Shown here: positions 11,803 to 22,553 of the stretch, piece after piece
How the letters are laid out: each line of letters begins with the position of its first letter
Numbering within the stretch: position 1 is the stretch's first letter
Origin: Callorhinus ursinus
Lineage: Eukaryota; Chordata; Mammalia; Carnivora; Otariidae
Length of the DNA: 64,000 bases
Assembly: GCF_003265705.1 (NCBI RefSeq)
Contig: NW_020312904.1
Coordinates: forward strand, 6,796,957 to 6,860,956
Direction: 5' to 3'
The notes under the pieces: generated by a model
Database searches by the model: none
Seen by the model: the letters and a program-made list of their open reading frames with translations, nothing else
What the model was told of the DNA's origin: nothing
Position numbers and translations under genes: made by a program

Positions 11803-11926
11803 TTTTTTTAAGTAGGCTCCTCACCCAGTGTGGAGCCCAACTCGGAGCTTGAACTCAAAACCCTGAGATCAAGACCTGTGAGATCAAGAATTGGATGCTT
11901 AACCAACAGAGCCACCCACGTGCCCC
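11803..11926 (-). mobile_element. Older short Can-SINE, minus orientation
   Basis: Same short subfamily as the copy at 11026-11152; ends with 'gagccacccacgtgcccc'. Only four bases separate it from the next SINE. Confidence 0.9.
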
Positions 11927-11930
11927 GCAC

Positions 11931-12128
11931 TTTTTTTTTTAAGATTTTATTTATCTATTTGACAGAGAGAGACACAGGGAGAGAGGGAACACAAGCAGGG
12001 GGAGTGCGAGAGGGAGAAGCAGGCTTCCCACGGAACAGGGAGCCCAACGCGGGGCTCAATCCCAGGACCCTGGGATCATGACCTGAGCCAAAAGCAGACG
12101 TTCAACAACTGAACCACCCAGGCACCCC
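11931..12128 (-). mobile_element. Can-SINE, minus orientation
   Basis: T run, 'aagattttatttatctatttgacagagag', GA-rich middle and reversed head ending 'gaaccacccaggcaccc'. Placed head to tail with the preceding older copy inside an L1 fragment. Confidence 0.94.
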
Positions 12129-14097
12129 CGGCATTGTCTTTAATAGCAGGACTGGAAACACCCTCAAATGTCCATCAAAAGGGACCGGATGAATCTGTTA
12201 CCGTGCATCCATGAAATGGAAAATCATGCAGCAATGAAGAGTGGAAAGATCTCTAATACACACTTAAGTGAAAACAAAAACAAATGCAGAGCGCAGAAGA
12301 ACAAAGCTTGTTGCATGCTACCTATTTGTGCGGAGATAAAAAAGGGGAGCAAGTGTTAAAATCCACACCTATCTGCTTATATTTGCATTAAGGAAGTCTT
12401 GAAGAAGGTAAAAGAAACCACAGAATGAATTACTTGCGAGGAGGCGGAGCTGGTGGGTGCTAAGCAGATGGGGGCAGGGCTGAGAGCACAACTTTTCACA
12501 GTCCCCTCTCACGTGTTTTTATTTCGCCATATGAACACATTGCCTTTTTGAAGATATACAAATATTTTCCAATCAGCACAGTAATTAGAGTAATGTAGAG
12601 CACTGGAGAGTTTCCAAACTGGAAGGGCCATGGCTGGTAGTGTGAAGGAGCTGTAACCCACCTCGTGATGTAGAGTCCTCTTCGGGAAACACGCACCAAG
12701 CAACTGACTCCAAAGTGACTTGCTCCTACGTGTTCAGAACAATAGTATTTATGTTGATGAAAAGCTGCAAATGATGCAAATGTTCCACGGGACGTGGATA
12801 TGTAAGGGCCTGCCTATTCGGGTGGATTACCCCCGGTTACTCAACACCTAGCAACCAGTAAGTGAAAACGTTACAATTTGTGCACACATTAATAATAAAG
12901 TTCAGACAGAATCCAGAGAATACAGATACTTTGAGAGTCAGAAAGCCCTTTTTGAATCAAGTTAAGAACTTTTTAAATTATGAATTGGAGAAAAGAAAAG
13001 ATCCAGTGGAGACACACAAAATATATTTTTTTAAATGCCAATACATGAGTTGAGTAGGAGAACGACAGAAAAGACTGTTCAGTAACATTAGGCCAAAGGC
13101 CTAGGTGTGAATGCAGAACAGTTGTTTGTCAAGGGCACAGCCAAACAGATCCGAGGAGGAGGAGAAACCCAAGGAGACTGGTTCAGTGGTCTGAGCAATC
13201 CCAGAAAACTTTATCCCAGGAAACAGAACTAGATGAGATCAGGAGCTAAAATCAGGTAGAAAATAAATAAGCTGTGAGCAACAGTAGCTCATTCTACCCA
13301 AACATTAGCGACAGTGATATATTTTCAAGTGTCAAAACAAAGTTTATGTCATGAAAAAGATCTACACATGGGTAAAAAGTCTATGCTTCACCTCACTGAG
13401 CAGTTTCCCCAAACATGACTCACTGGAGAAACGTGTAATCGGTTTCCACCCTCTCTGCACCTCAGCCTCCCAGTGGTGTGCTGGCCACACCCTCCCAACA
13501 CTCAACCCTGGCTCATCAGGTCGGCCACTCCAAACTCCCCTTGGATCTGGACACCTGGCCGTGGGCCCACACAACACCCTGAGCCTGAAGTGCTATCCTT
13601 GTCAGACACACCTTTACAGAGCACCTCTTCAGTGTTAGGTAGTGTTGTGGTCTCTGCCAAAGATGGAGCTGACTGCAGGGAGAAAGACAGCAGAGGACCA
13701 GGCAGTGCTACCCAAAGGCTCAGGAACTGGAAGTTCCTCCGCAGGCTGGGGCTTGGGGTGGGCTACCAGCAAGAGGAGTGCATGAATGCAGGTGTCTGAC
13801 AGAGTGAGCCCCCCAAGTAGGTACAGTGAGTGACAGTTCGGTCACATCAGTGTATATCACCATGGAATTCAGAACACCAAGGATAAAGATCCTACAAACT
13901 TCCAGAAGTGAAAACAGGTGGCACAAAAGGATCAGGAATCGAATGATACCCGATTTCTCAACTACCAGAAACGAGAAGACAATTAGGCAATGCCTTCAAA
14001 CTTCTGATACAAAATTATGTCCAACCTAAAATTCTAAACTCACCCAAACTATCAAATTGGTGTGAGGTTAGAAAAAAGATATTTTAAGACAGACAAG

Positions 14098-14202
14098 CCC
14101 CCCCCCCCAATTTACCTCTAATGTACTCTTTCTTAGGAAGCTACCCAAGGATGTGCTCCCATAAAAATTAGGGAAAAGGGGCTTTAAATTCCCCCCCCCC
14201 CC
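14098..14202. repeat. Two C-homopolymer tracts
   Basis: An 11-base C run (14098-14108) and a 12-base C run (14191-14202) about 83 bases apart. Lengths of such runs are often unreliable in assemblies. Confidence 0.8.
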
Positions 14203-14444
14203 GGGGTAATGGCTAAAGTAATCCCACAGTAAGTGTGGGACAGTAGAGCTAGACAAACAGCAGATGGGGCAAAAAGAGGGAGGGCTTCAGAGGAGATGGC
14301 GACAAGGGGGATAAAAGCAACTAACACCCTACTGAGAGTTTCTGTCACAAGAATTAGGGCTGAATTCATTGCCAGAACATGGAAAGTAAGCAAGTGAATA
14401 ACTGGTGCTATTATAAGTCCGAGGAAAAAAACAAACTCAAGAGA

Positions 14445-14705
14445 AATGGAAACCTCCACCCAAACAAAAGCTTGTACACAAATGTTCCTAGCTGCTTCAT
14501 TTATAAGAGCCAAAAAGTGGAAACAACCTAGATGTCTATCAACTGATTAATGGATAAATAAAACATGATGTCTCCACACAACGAAACACTAGGCTACAAC
14601 ACAGATGAACCTCAACACTATGCTAAGTGAAGGAAGCCACATATTGTATGATTCCATTTAGGTGAAGTGTTCAGAATAAGGCAAATCCAAAGACAGAAAG
14701 TAAAT
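14445..14705 (+). repeat. LINE-1 3' fragment
   Basis: Text such as 'aaaagtggaaacaacctaga' and 'gaaggaagccacatattgta' is typical of the 3' part of old L1M elements. No frame is open. Confidence 0.75.
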
Positions 14706-15895
14706 GAGCTCACTGAAAAGTTTCTTCAACCTTCTCCAAAGAAGACAGCTGCCTCTACTTGCCATCACCCACTCAGTCCTGACGTCTTTCTGGCTTATCT
14801 AGACTTGGACCCCTCCATCTGACTGCTCTGTCAAATGTCGACCTCCTAATTGCCAAATCCCATGACTCCTTTCACGGCCCTGCCATCCCTGCTGTCCTCT
14901 GCACCACTATTCCCATCATCCACTAACCCAAACCTTGAAAAGCTCTCCCTCCCTTAGTTTTTATTACACTTTCCTCAACTGATCTGACCTCCCAGTTCTA
15001 TCTTCTCTCACCTCTAGCCTCAACTCCAGTGACTACTCCTCAATCTCCATCCCCAGTTTTGACCTTCTCCCGAGTACTGGCCTCTGATTTCCTAGTGAAT
15101 GACGCCCCCCCTCCGCCCGCAGCCACCAGCACCTCAATTTCTGCCCAGTTAAAGACAAATGTTTATCATCCCCCCAAACCAGCTCTTCCTGCTGGCTTCT
15201 GAACTTGCCCAGTGCCCCAGGATCAAAGCTATGATGGGATCTTAGAATTCCACCTCTGCTCTGCCTTCAGGGTGAGGCCTTCGCTGAGGCCCCATCCTGT
15301 TATGTCCACCATCTTGCACGACGGCCACTTCCTATCCCAACCCCATCACCCTCTTAGTATCATCATGCCACACCCGGATGCCCGCAGTTCCCTCCTAACT
15401 GGTCTCCCTCACTCCAATCTTCCTTGCCCATCACCACACTTAAATTTTCTTAAAATCTGTGACTAATGTGTCATCACTCTACTTAAAAATCCTCAGCAGT
15501 TCCCTCTACATTCCACAAAACACGTGCATTAGGTATGAAGACTTTCCAGTTTGGCTCCAACTCACCTTCCAGACCTTATCTTCTATCATTTCCTTACACA
15601 CACACACCACCATAGAGTCCAAGAACTCACTAGCAGTCCTTTATCTCTAAGGCAGCTTGATCCTCCTCTGCCATGTGCTTGTCACGCTGATTCTGCCACC
15701 CACCCTTCTGGGTCTCATGAGAAGGACACCTCCATCACTGTGCCTTTCCTGATCCCAGTGGAAAAATATCTCACCTTTCTGCCCTTCCAGAAGACCTGGT
15801 TTATCACAATACATGAGGCACGTTCTCATAATACAGCTATCTGCCACAAAAGAAAGTGCTCTAGACATTCTATCAACAGGGGCCTTGGGGGCCTG

Positions 15896-16130
15896 GGACA
15901 GCAGAGCATCCTGGAGTGGAACAAGGCCCTGGAGATCAACTAACACAACAGGTTTCTTTGTTGGCCTTACAGTATGTTTCTTTTAAAAAACAAACAAAAA
16001 ACACTTTGAGCCAACATTTAAAAATGTGGCTATTTCACGTAAAAATCCTGACTTGGGCATCCCTTGAAAAAAAGACAACAGATCTCACTTCCAAGGGGCC
16101 TCCCTTGCCTACCCAGTCTAAATTAGTCTG
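15896..16130 (+). repeat. Left arm of a ~235-bp inverted repeat
   Basis: Matches the reverse complement of 16931-17163 almost perfectly; by eye only about four substitutions and a few indel bases separate the arms (~98% identity). The arms are separated by 800 bases. Both lie in SREBF2 intron 1. I could not assign the arm sequence to a repeat family. Confidence 0.95.
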
Positions 16131-16930
16131 CCCTGGTCATTCTCTATAACATGGGTCCATTTTATTTTCTTCATGTGTCCCGCCAGAAGTGTTCATTTCA
16201 GTTACTTGTTCAGCTTGTGTTTCCTGTGTATGCCTTGTTCAAAGCTATCCTCTGCACTCTGTCCATCATAGGGGTACTGAGAAGCCACCTAAGAGATGTG
16301 CTGCATAAATGGATGGATGTGGCCTCCTTGGACTCACAACCTCGAAGGGCACTCATGGATTATAGCAAGAATGAAATGGCCCAGTGAAGCATTCTTGCCC
16401 ACCTAGACTTCCTGGAGGCAGGCATGAGAGCTCCAGGAGGTTGCCAAGTACCAGCCCCCATCACACACACGAAGTAAGTGTATGTATTCATACTCAGTCT
16501 CTTCTTCCTTACCTGACTGGCTCCTAGAAGCAACTGATCTAACCCAACCCCAGGGGCTGTGTCTATTACAACTTAGAATCCTGCCCAGCCCAAGGTCACT
16601 GGATTCATTCAGGCACTCCACAAATATTTAGTTCTAAGTGCAAGAAATACAGCATGAAGGAAAGAAAAGGACCTGGCCCTCATGGAGCTGACATTCTTGA
16701 GGGGGAATGGATGTGTAAGTAAAATACAGGGATATCTGTAACTGCAGACCACTTGCCTTCAGCCTATCCAACCCTTCTTGTGCTCCAAGACCCCGGTCAA
16801 AGGCTACCTCCTTGGAGTGGTCTTCCTGGTATGGCAGTCTTTACCAAGCTCCTTCAATTTTGACTTTCACTTACTGCTCTGAGCAACTATTAAATAAAAC
16901 AACTGAGCAACTAGGAAAATAAAATAACTC

Positions 16931-17163
16931 CAGACTAATTTAGACTGCGTAGGCAAGGGAGGCGTCTTGGAAGTGAGATCTGTGTCTTTTTCAAGGGATG
17001 CCCAAGTCAGGATTTTTACGTGAAATAGCCACATTTTTAAATGTTGGCTCAAAGTGTTTTTTGTTTGTTTTTTAAAAGAAACATACTGTAAGGCCAACAA
17101 AGAAACCTGTTGTGTTAGTTGATCTCCAGGGCCTTGTTCCACTCCAGGATGCTCTGTTGTCCT
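16931..17163 (-). repeat. Right arm of the inverted repeat
   Basis: Reverse-complement copy of 15896-16130. The same chance open frame can be read from both arms on opposite strands, which is a simple result of the inversion and not evidence for a protein. Confidence 0.95.
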
Positions 17164-17519
17164 GTTCTAAGCCATTCTATACTTAGCATTACAGTTTTGT
17201 TGTTATTCATCTTAAGTTCCATAAGGCCAAAAATTCTCTTTCCTATCTTTCATGTTCCCTACAGCTCAGAAACCAGAGCTGGCACTTAAATGCTTGTTGA
17301 CCAATTGAAGACAGGGAGTCATGTTTTCCCAAATCTGGTATGGGGACCTGTGAAGCCATTAAACCACTGTGGTAGTTTCCAGAATGTATATTTTACTCAG
17401 AAATCTACAGAGGAAAGGCTAATACTTAACCACTAGGAAATTTAACACATTACAAATTAAGATAAACAAGAATCAGTTATGGAATGAGAAGGCAAAATGC
17501 ACATGAATTTCTTCGTGTG

Positions 17520-17740
17520 AGCTGGCTGGTAGGCAGCCTCAGACTTACTTCTTACTGGCTGGGTAACCTTGGGGAAGTTAATGAACCACCTTGAACCTCT
17601 GTTTCAGGATCTACAAATGGAGATGAGAGTAGTATAAAAGATGTTATCTACTTGATGAAAACTGTTGTTAAGGATTGAGAACATTAATGTGTGTGAGTGC
17701 TTAACACAGTGCCTGCCACATAAATGCTCAAAACATGTTA
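17520..17740 (+). repeat. MIR SINE
   Basis: Long MIR match from 'cttactggctgggtaacctt' through 'cctctgtttcaggatctaca' to 'gcttaacacagtgcctgcca', in consensus order. Confidence 0.75.
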
Positions 17741-18119
17741 GCTGCCCTTGTTAAATTCCAAGAACCTTTCTTCTCCATTTGTTAACACATCTCTGTATTT
17801 AGGAGCACTTAACGGAAAAATCTGTGGTTAGACCGGGGCTTCAATTAAGGGTCTTAGCTCACTGCCAGGATGACCAAAAACAGAAGGCAAGGACAAGTCA
17901 AGGGGTTAAATGTCACAGAAGCAAAATGAGAAAGAGATCCTTTCCAATTAGCTGCTGCCACTTAATCTTTTCCCCTAGAAGAGAATCTTCTGCTGCCTCA
18001 GTGTCTTCATCTGTACGATGGGGATGGAGCCGCCCTTCCTGCCTAGAAGACCATAATGTAATCCTGGACATGATTGCACTTTATAAACTCAAGAGCACAA
18101 TGCACTTGAGTTAGTGCTT

Positions 18120-18440
18120 AAGAGCACGGGTTCTGGGCAACCTAAGGTGAGTGACCTTAAACAAGCAAACATCTGGCCTCAGTCTCCCATGGGACTGCAG
18201 TGAGAAGTAAATATAAAGAATTGGGGGACTAGAACATCAGAAGAGCCCAACTCCTGAGAGTTACTATTATGGTTATAAACCTGTTCATTGGACTCTTCAC
18301 CCCCAGGGGTCAGGTGAAAGCCTGATATAGTGATACAAACACTAGCCCAGGAAATGGGCTCTGTAACCAGCTGGTTGACCTTGGGCAAGGGGCTGACCCT
18401 CTCCAAACTTTGGATTCCCATGGTCACAAAATAAGAACAC
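18120..18440 (+). repeat. Two adjacent MIR fragments
   Basis: One copy begins at 'gcttaagagcacgggttctg'; another shows 'tggttgaccttgggcaaggg' near 18370. Both plus strand, in SREBF2 intron 1 close to the CpG island. Confidence 0.6.
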
Positions 18441-19159
18441 TGCAAGAGAGAATCCCTGGGCTCCTACCAGCTCTTCCACTCCGCTGTTAAGGTCGCCGGA
18501 ACAAAGGCTACCCGCTCCCCAGCCTGTCCCCGAAGGGCCACAACTCAAAATTCTCGCTGCTCAATTCCCTTTGCAGCGCGACAGCAGGAGCGCCCGGGTC
18601 TCCATTCCCAAGAGAAGCGTCCACACTCCGCCGCCACCGCTCGCTTCATCAGCAACTTGCTTCTGCAGCCGCTCCCTGCCCAAAGTTTCCCTGAACGCCA
18701 GGAGACCCGGCCGCGGGTCAACCCCGGGAAGACCACGGATGAGAGCGCAGAGCCTGGGGACCCCGTTTCGGTGATCCCAAAGCCGCCTCCGCAGCCGGGC
18801 GGGGGAGTGACAGGTGCGATGAGGAGCCGCGAGCAACGGGAGAGCGGGACCCGGGCGGCTCGTGTAGGCGCGCAAGGGAGGCGGCGGCCGCGCGCTCTCC
18901 TCAGGCCGCTCCCGCCGGACACTTGCGACGCCCCCGGCTCCGCGCTCCGGCCCCACGACCCCCGCTCCGCTTCCGGACACGCGGCGCCGCAGAACCCGCA
19001 GCGCTTGAAAAGGATGGGTTCCGCCGGGCCGACCGCGCGTGCTGATTCTTCCCGCGCTAACCGGGGCTGCGGGGGGTGGGCGCACGCGCACCCGCGCGCT
19101 GCCGTAACCCCTTCCTCCCCGCGCGCCCCCGCACTCCCACCCGCCCACCCACCACTCAC

Positions 19160-19247
19160 CATCGATGTCCCCCAGGGTCAGCTCGTCGCCCAGCTCTGTG
19201 AGCGTCTCCATGGTCTCCAGACCGCCCAGCTCGCCGCTCTCGTCCAT
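19160..19247 (-). CDS. SREBF2: SREBF2 exon 1, coding part (SREBP-2 N-terminus)
   Basis: SREBP-2 is an ER-membrane-anchored bHLH-zip transcription factor whose N-terminal half is released when sterols are low and switches on cholesterol synthesis and LDL-receptor genes. The exon encodes the first 29 residues, starting MDESGELGGLETMETLTELG and ending in GDID plus one base. This is the acidic transactivation segment at the very N-terminus of SREBP-2, and it is nearly the same as the human one. The ATG is at 19247. The exon ends at ...GATCGATG-like sequence followed by GTGAGT (donor at 19159-19154), leaving phase 1, which fits a glutamate codon completed by exon 2. Exon 2 and the bHLH and membrane domains lie outside the window to the left. 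Confidence 0.96.
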
Positions 19248-19500
19248 CGCCGGGCTCGGCTCGAAGGCCGCCCTACCGTCCCGCTCAGGGAGACGCGGGG
19301 GCGGTGCCGCCGCCACCGCCCATGACACCCGACAGCCTCCTCCCGGTACCGCCTCACCGGCCGGTGCCAGCTTCCGCCATGTTTGCGCCGCGCGGGAGGG
19401 GCGGGGCGGGATTACCCCGCCCCAACCCGCGCCCTCTGCGGCCCCGCCCTCAGGCCGCGCGCCCCCTTGTTTGTTGTCAATGGGACCAGGCTCTTCGTGA

Positions 19501-19505
19501 CCAAT
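19501..19505 (+). promoter_or_regulatory. SREBF2: CCAAT box (NF-Y site) of SREBF2 promoter
   Basis: CCAAT within 'gaccaatcagcg'; on the gene strand it reads ATTGG. NF-Y is the known partner of SREBP at sterol-responsive promoters. It lies 18 bases from the SRE, a close spacing typical for this pair. Confidence 0.75.
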
Positions 19506-19523
19506 CAGCGCGCGAAGCGGCGC

Positions 19524-19533
19524 GTGGGGTGAT
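19524..19533 (-). promoter_or_regulatory. SREBF2: Sterol regulatory element (SRE-1)
   Basis: The minus strand reads ATCACCCCAC, an exact match to the SRE-1 sequence known from the LDL receptor and SREBP-2 promoters. It lies about 280 bases upstream of the ATG, next to a CCAAT box and GC boxes. Established knowledge: SREBP-2 activates its own promoter through such a site, so this is very likely the autoregulatory element. Confidence 0.85.
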
Positions 19534-20279
19534 GGCGCGTCATCGATCAGCAGCTTAGATTTGCATAGCAAGGCCCCACCCCTCGCGGGCTCTTAGCGAA
19601 TGCGAAGAGAGGCCTCCGGGTCCTCAGCCCAACCTTCCTCCCCAGGCTTAAAGGCGTCGCTCCTTTTTCCGTTGGGTCGGCTTCTACAAGCTATTCCATC
19701 CACCGGCTGGGGGTTGAAGGGTTAACACTCTCCGCCCCCGCTTGCTGGTCGCCCCCGGAGCGAGCTGTGAGCACATTACGTCATCTTCCCAGCTGCTCCC
19801 CCGCCCGGCCTGCCTGGGAGAGCGGGTAGAATCAAACCTGGCCCCCCAACGCTGGGGCCCGGAGGAATCTGGACCCTTCAAGTCGCGTTCCTCGCAAGCC
19901 CCTTACAAAGGCAGAAATGGAGGCTCGGCGCAGGCCGCGAACTGTCCCGAGGGCGGAGTGCATTTTACAACCTCTCCGCCTTTGCACCTGTCGCAACCAC
20001 GCGCCAACTCCGACGGTCCTCACCCGGGGTACCTCAGAACAGCCTGCAGACTTTTTAAAAGCAATGCTAGTGCCCGAGACCACCACAGGCCTCCTGGGGT
20101 GTGTGTGACCCGGGCAGGAGCATTTTCACAGTGCCGCAGATTCTAACGCGCACCCCGCCCGCAGATACCCACTCCTTCAAGCACCTCCTTGCCCCATCTT
20201 GCAGCTGGTCACGATGTAAAGAAATGTGCAGACTGATAGGAATTTATCCTGTAGAATCAAAGTATGAGCGCTCAAACAA

Positions 20280-20480
20280 GTGCGCAAATATGGAAGTTCA
20301 GAGACGTTCACCACAAAGTCCTCCGTAACTGGGACAAATTGGGAAGCCCAATAAAGGAGTGGATGAACAAATTACATACACACAATGGGATGCCATGGCA
20401 TCATTAAAGATTAGGTACACAAACGTCTACCGACGACTCTCACAATACACTGTTAAAAAGGGACCGTCTGTTTCCTAAGA
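20280..20480 (+). repeat. LINE-1 3' fragment
   Basis: Contains 'gtggatgaacaaattacata' followed by 'cacaatgggatgccatggca', characteristic of the L1 3' region. Old and short. Confidence 0.65.
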
Positions 20481-20519
20481 GAGCGCACACAGGCCACGTG
20501 GAGCCAGACATGGATCCAC

Positions 20520-20680
20520 TTATGTATGCAGTGTGACCTCGCGCTGCCTGAGTAACTGCTCTAAGCCTCAGTTTTAAAATCTCTAAAATGCAGGGAAAAT
20601 AATGTCCTCTCAGAGTTTTGAAGATTAAATGAAATCATTTGCACATTCATTTGACAGTATTTATTAAACATCTCTGACAG
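20520..20680 (+). repeat. MIR SINE fragment
   Basis: 'gtgtgacctcgcgctgcctg' ... 'taagcctcagttttaaaatc' ... 'gattaaatgaaatcatttgc' follow the MIR order on the plus strand. Confidence 0.65.
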
Positions 20681-22135
20681 GCAAAAAAGAGGCAGTTCCT
20701 TACCTCTGAGAGCTTCCAGTAGTGAAGGGAACAGACATTAAACAGAAGTAAAAAGCAGACAACGGTACAAGTAATCAAGGGAATGTACTGGGTGTGATGC
20801 AACTAACAAAGGACTCTAACATTTAAGATGAAACCTAAAATTCTGAAGAATCATGTCTGGTGTAGCCAGGGGAACAGATGATACGGGCAAAGGCCCTGAG
20901 GCAGGAGGAGCTGCTGCCCAGCCAGCACTTGGCATGAGGCCTGACATATAGGATGTGCCCATACACAATAGCTATGGTAATTGAAAAAATAGGGATCTGT
21001 GTGTTCACATTAAGGGCTAAAAGGCTGGAAGGCCCAACAGCTGAGTGTCAGTCATGATTACGGAGTGGTTGGATTTAGGGTGAATTTTATTTTCTTCTTG
21101 GTATTTTGGTATTGTTTAAATTACCTCTTATAATGAACATGTATAAGAAAAACTGACTTATTTTGGGGGGAAAAAGGACAATGTTTCTTTGTTGTTTACA
21201 TGCAGACTACACCCACTAGTCTCACCCTGAAACAAAACCAAACCCTGCTGCTCTGCTTGGAACCAGGCGTTGACTTGGGCAGTGCCACCTTCGACTGTGC
21301 CTCTCACAGGGCTCCCCACACCGAGGGGTGACTGTCTGCTGGCCTACCGTAACTCACTTTGGTCCAGCGCTCTCCCAACCCAGAGCCTCAGTAACCCCCT
21401 GCAGAGGGCTGCCTGAGCAGCAGGTCAGGTAAGTGGGCACAGCACCTCTCACCACAATTCCCCTCTGGACCTGCCCAGAGGCTGCGGTGCTAACAAAGTG
21501 GCCCGAGGGGGCACAAACGAAGGCTCAGTAGAAACTGCAGAAGAAAGCTAGCTGCGCCACATCCAGCCTCAGCAAAACACTGGCATTCTCCCTATGGCCC
21601 TGGATCCCAACTCACTAAACATCTCTACCAGTTGGCGCCTTGCTCCGGCTGGGAGAACACAGACTGGCTCTCAGGGCTGGAGCAGCCTTAGACAAGTCAC
21701 TCCTCAGGACCTGGGTTCTTCACCTGGAAAGGGAGGGACCAGACAACCACATATCCAGAGATCTACCACAGGTTGGGCAATTACTACAGGTCAGAGAAGT
21801 GAGCTCTGAATATGTTTTTTTTTCATTTACTACCTTTGACGCCTCCCTTTTCAGGCCTCTGCTCACAGTGCCTGTCACCTCCCTCCCCCAATCTTGCAGG
21901 ATTTAGTTGTCACTTCCTCCAGGATTAGGCAAGAACGTGTACCCCACGGTTTCCACAGAGATTAAGCTTGGGGATGGGAAACAAGTTTGCTTTTGGATAA
22001 GCGGAAACATAAGGACTGAGGGTTATCACTGGCAAGAGGGCAGGTGCCATCAGCTTTGGGGTCTCAGAGGATGCAGCTGCCAAGAAGAAAAGAGCAGAGA
22101 GGAGAGACTAGGCTTAAAAAATAAAAAATGCTTTG

Positions 22136-22299
22136 GGGGCATTCATGATCTCATCTCAGGGTCCTGGGATTGCCCCCCGACCCCCCCACTCCACACACTG
22201 TGGGCTCCCTGCTCAGCGGGGAGTCTGCTTCTCCCTCTGCCCCTCCCTCTGCTCATGCTCTTGTGCTCGCCCTCAAATAAATAAATAAAATCTTAAAAA
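22136..22299 (+). mobile_element. 5'-truncated Can-SINE
   Basis: Lacks most of the tRNA-like head and starts near 'catgatctcatctcagggtc', but keeps the middle, the AAATAAATAAAATCTT signal and the tail. Flanked by aaaaatgctttg / aaaaatgcttcg, so the truncation happened at insertion. Confidence 0.9.
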
Positions 22300-22401
22300 A
22301 AAAATGCTTCGTTTAAGGGGCAGGTGAGGCAAGAGGAGGAATCAGGAAGAGACAGAGCTGACTCAGACTGAGCACAGAGAACCAGGACAACAAAGGGGCC
22401 C

Positions 22402-22553
22402 AGAAGCCTGGAAGGGTCATCTCAGAGAGCTTCCAACAGCATTCAGANNNNNNNNNNAACAGCATTCAGAAGCCTGGAAGGGTCATCTCAGAGAGCTTCC
22501 AACAACATTCAGAAGCCTGGAAGGGTCATCTCAGAGAGCTTCCAACAACATTT
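22402..22553 (+). repeat. 43-bp tandem repeat spanning an assembly gap
   Basis: The unit 'agaagcctggaagggtcatc...' begins at 22402, 22468 and 22511. The last two copies are exactly 43 bases apart; the first is separated from the second by the N run, so the true copy number is unknown. Confidence 0.95.
22448..22457. other. Assembly gap (10 N)
   Basis: Ten N bases inside the tandem repeat. The sequence on both sides overlaps ('cagcattcaga'), so the gap is probably a failed repeat join and may be of negative or unknown size. Confidence 1.

Larger units (their letters stand above)
11525..12420 (+). repeat. LINE-1 3' fragment interrupted by two SINEs
   Basis: Pieces at 11525-11580, 11680-11775 and 12130-12350 carry text typical of old mammalian L1 3' regions (for example 'gacccagcaatctcacttct' and 'tgtccatcaaaagggaccgg'). 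Two minus-strand SINEs sit between them. No open reading frame survives. Confidence 0.75.
1..19159 (-). other. SREBF2: SREBF2 intron 1 (partial)
   Basis: Everything to the left of the SREBF2 exon 1 donor lies in the first intron of that minus-strand gene; exon 2 is not in the window. I found no exon of any gene here. The stretch holds an antisense endogenous retrovirus, eight Can-SINEs, LINE-1 and MIR remnants, and a long inverted repeat. The parts not listed separately (1-1100, 13.1-14.4 kb, 14.7-15.9 kb and 17.2-17.5 kb) show only unassigned unique or decayed repeat sequence. Many short open frames here are chance frames or SINE read-through. Confidence 0.85.
18560..19640. promoter_or_regulatory. 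SREBF2: CpG island / SREBF2 promoter region
   Basis: About 1.1 kb very rich in C+G with dense CpG, centred on the first coding exon of SREBF2. Upstream of the ATG (higher coordinates, as the gene reads leftward) are GC boxes at about 19395-19445, a CCAAT box and a perfect SRE. No TATA box is evident. The transcription start should lie somewhere in about 19300-19480; I cannot place it exactly. Confidence 0.85.

Noticed and set aside
15916..17142. Two nearly identical ~80-residue open frames on opposite strands
   Set aside because: They are the same chance frame read from both arms of the inverted repeat; no start context, domain or conservation.
18657..19325. 222-residue plus-strand open frame opposite SREBF2 exon 1
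   Set aside because: Arginine/proline-rich composition, antisense to a conserved exon; a GC-rich shadow frame.
18561..19571. 336-residue minus-strand open frame in the CpG island
   Set aside because: It contains the SREBF2 exon 1 peptide but runs through the donor into the intron and upstream into the promoter; long open frames are common in GC-rich DNA.
22402..22553. Regular repeats that might suggest a CRISPR-like array
   Set aside because: Units are directly adjacent without unique spacers, and the window is a mammalian genome.
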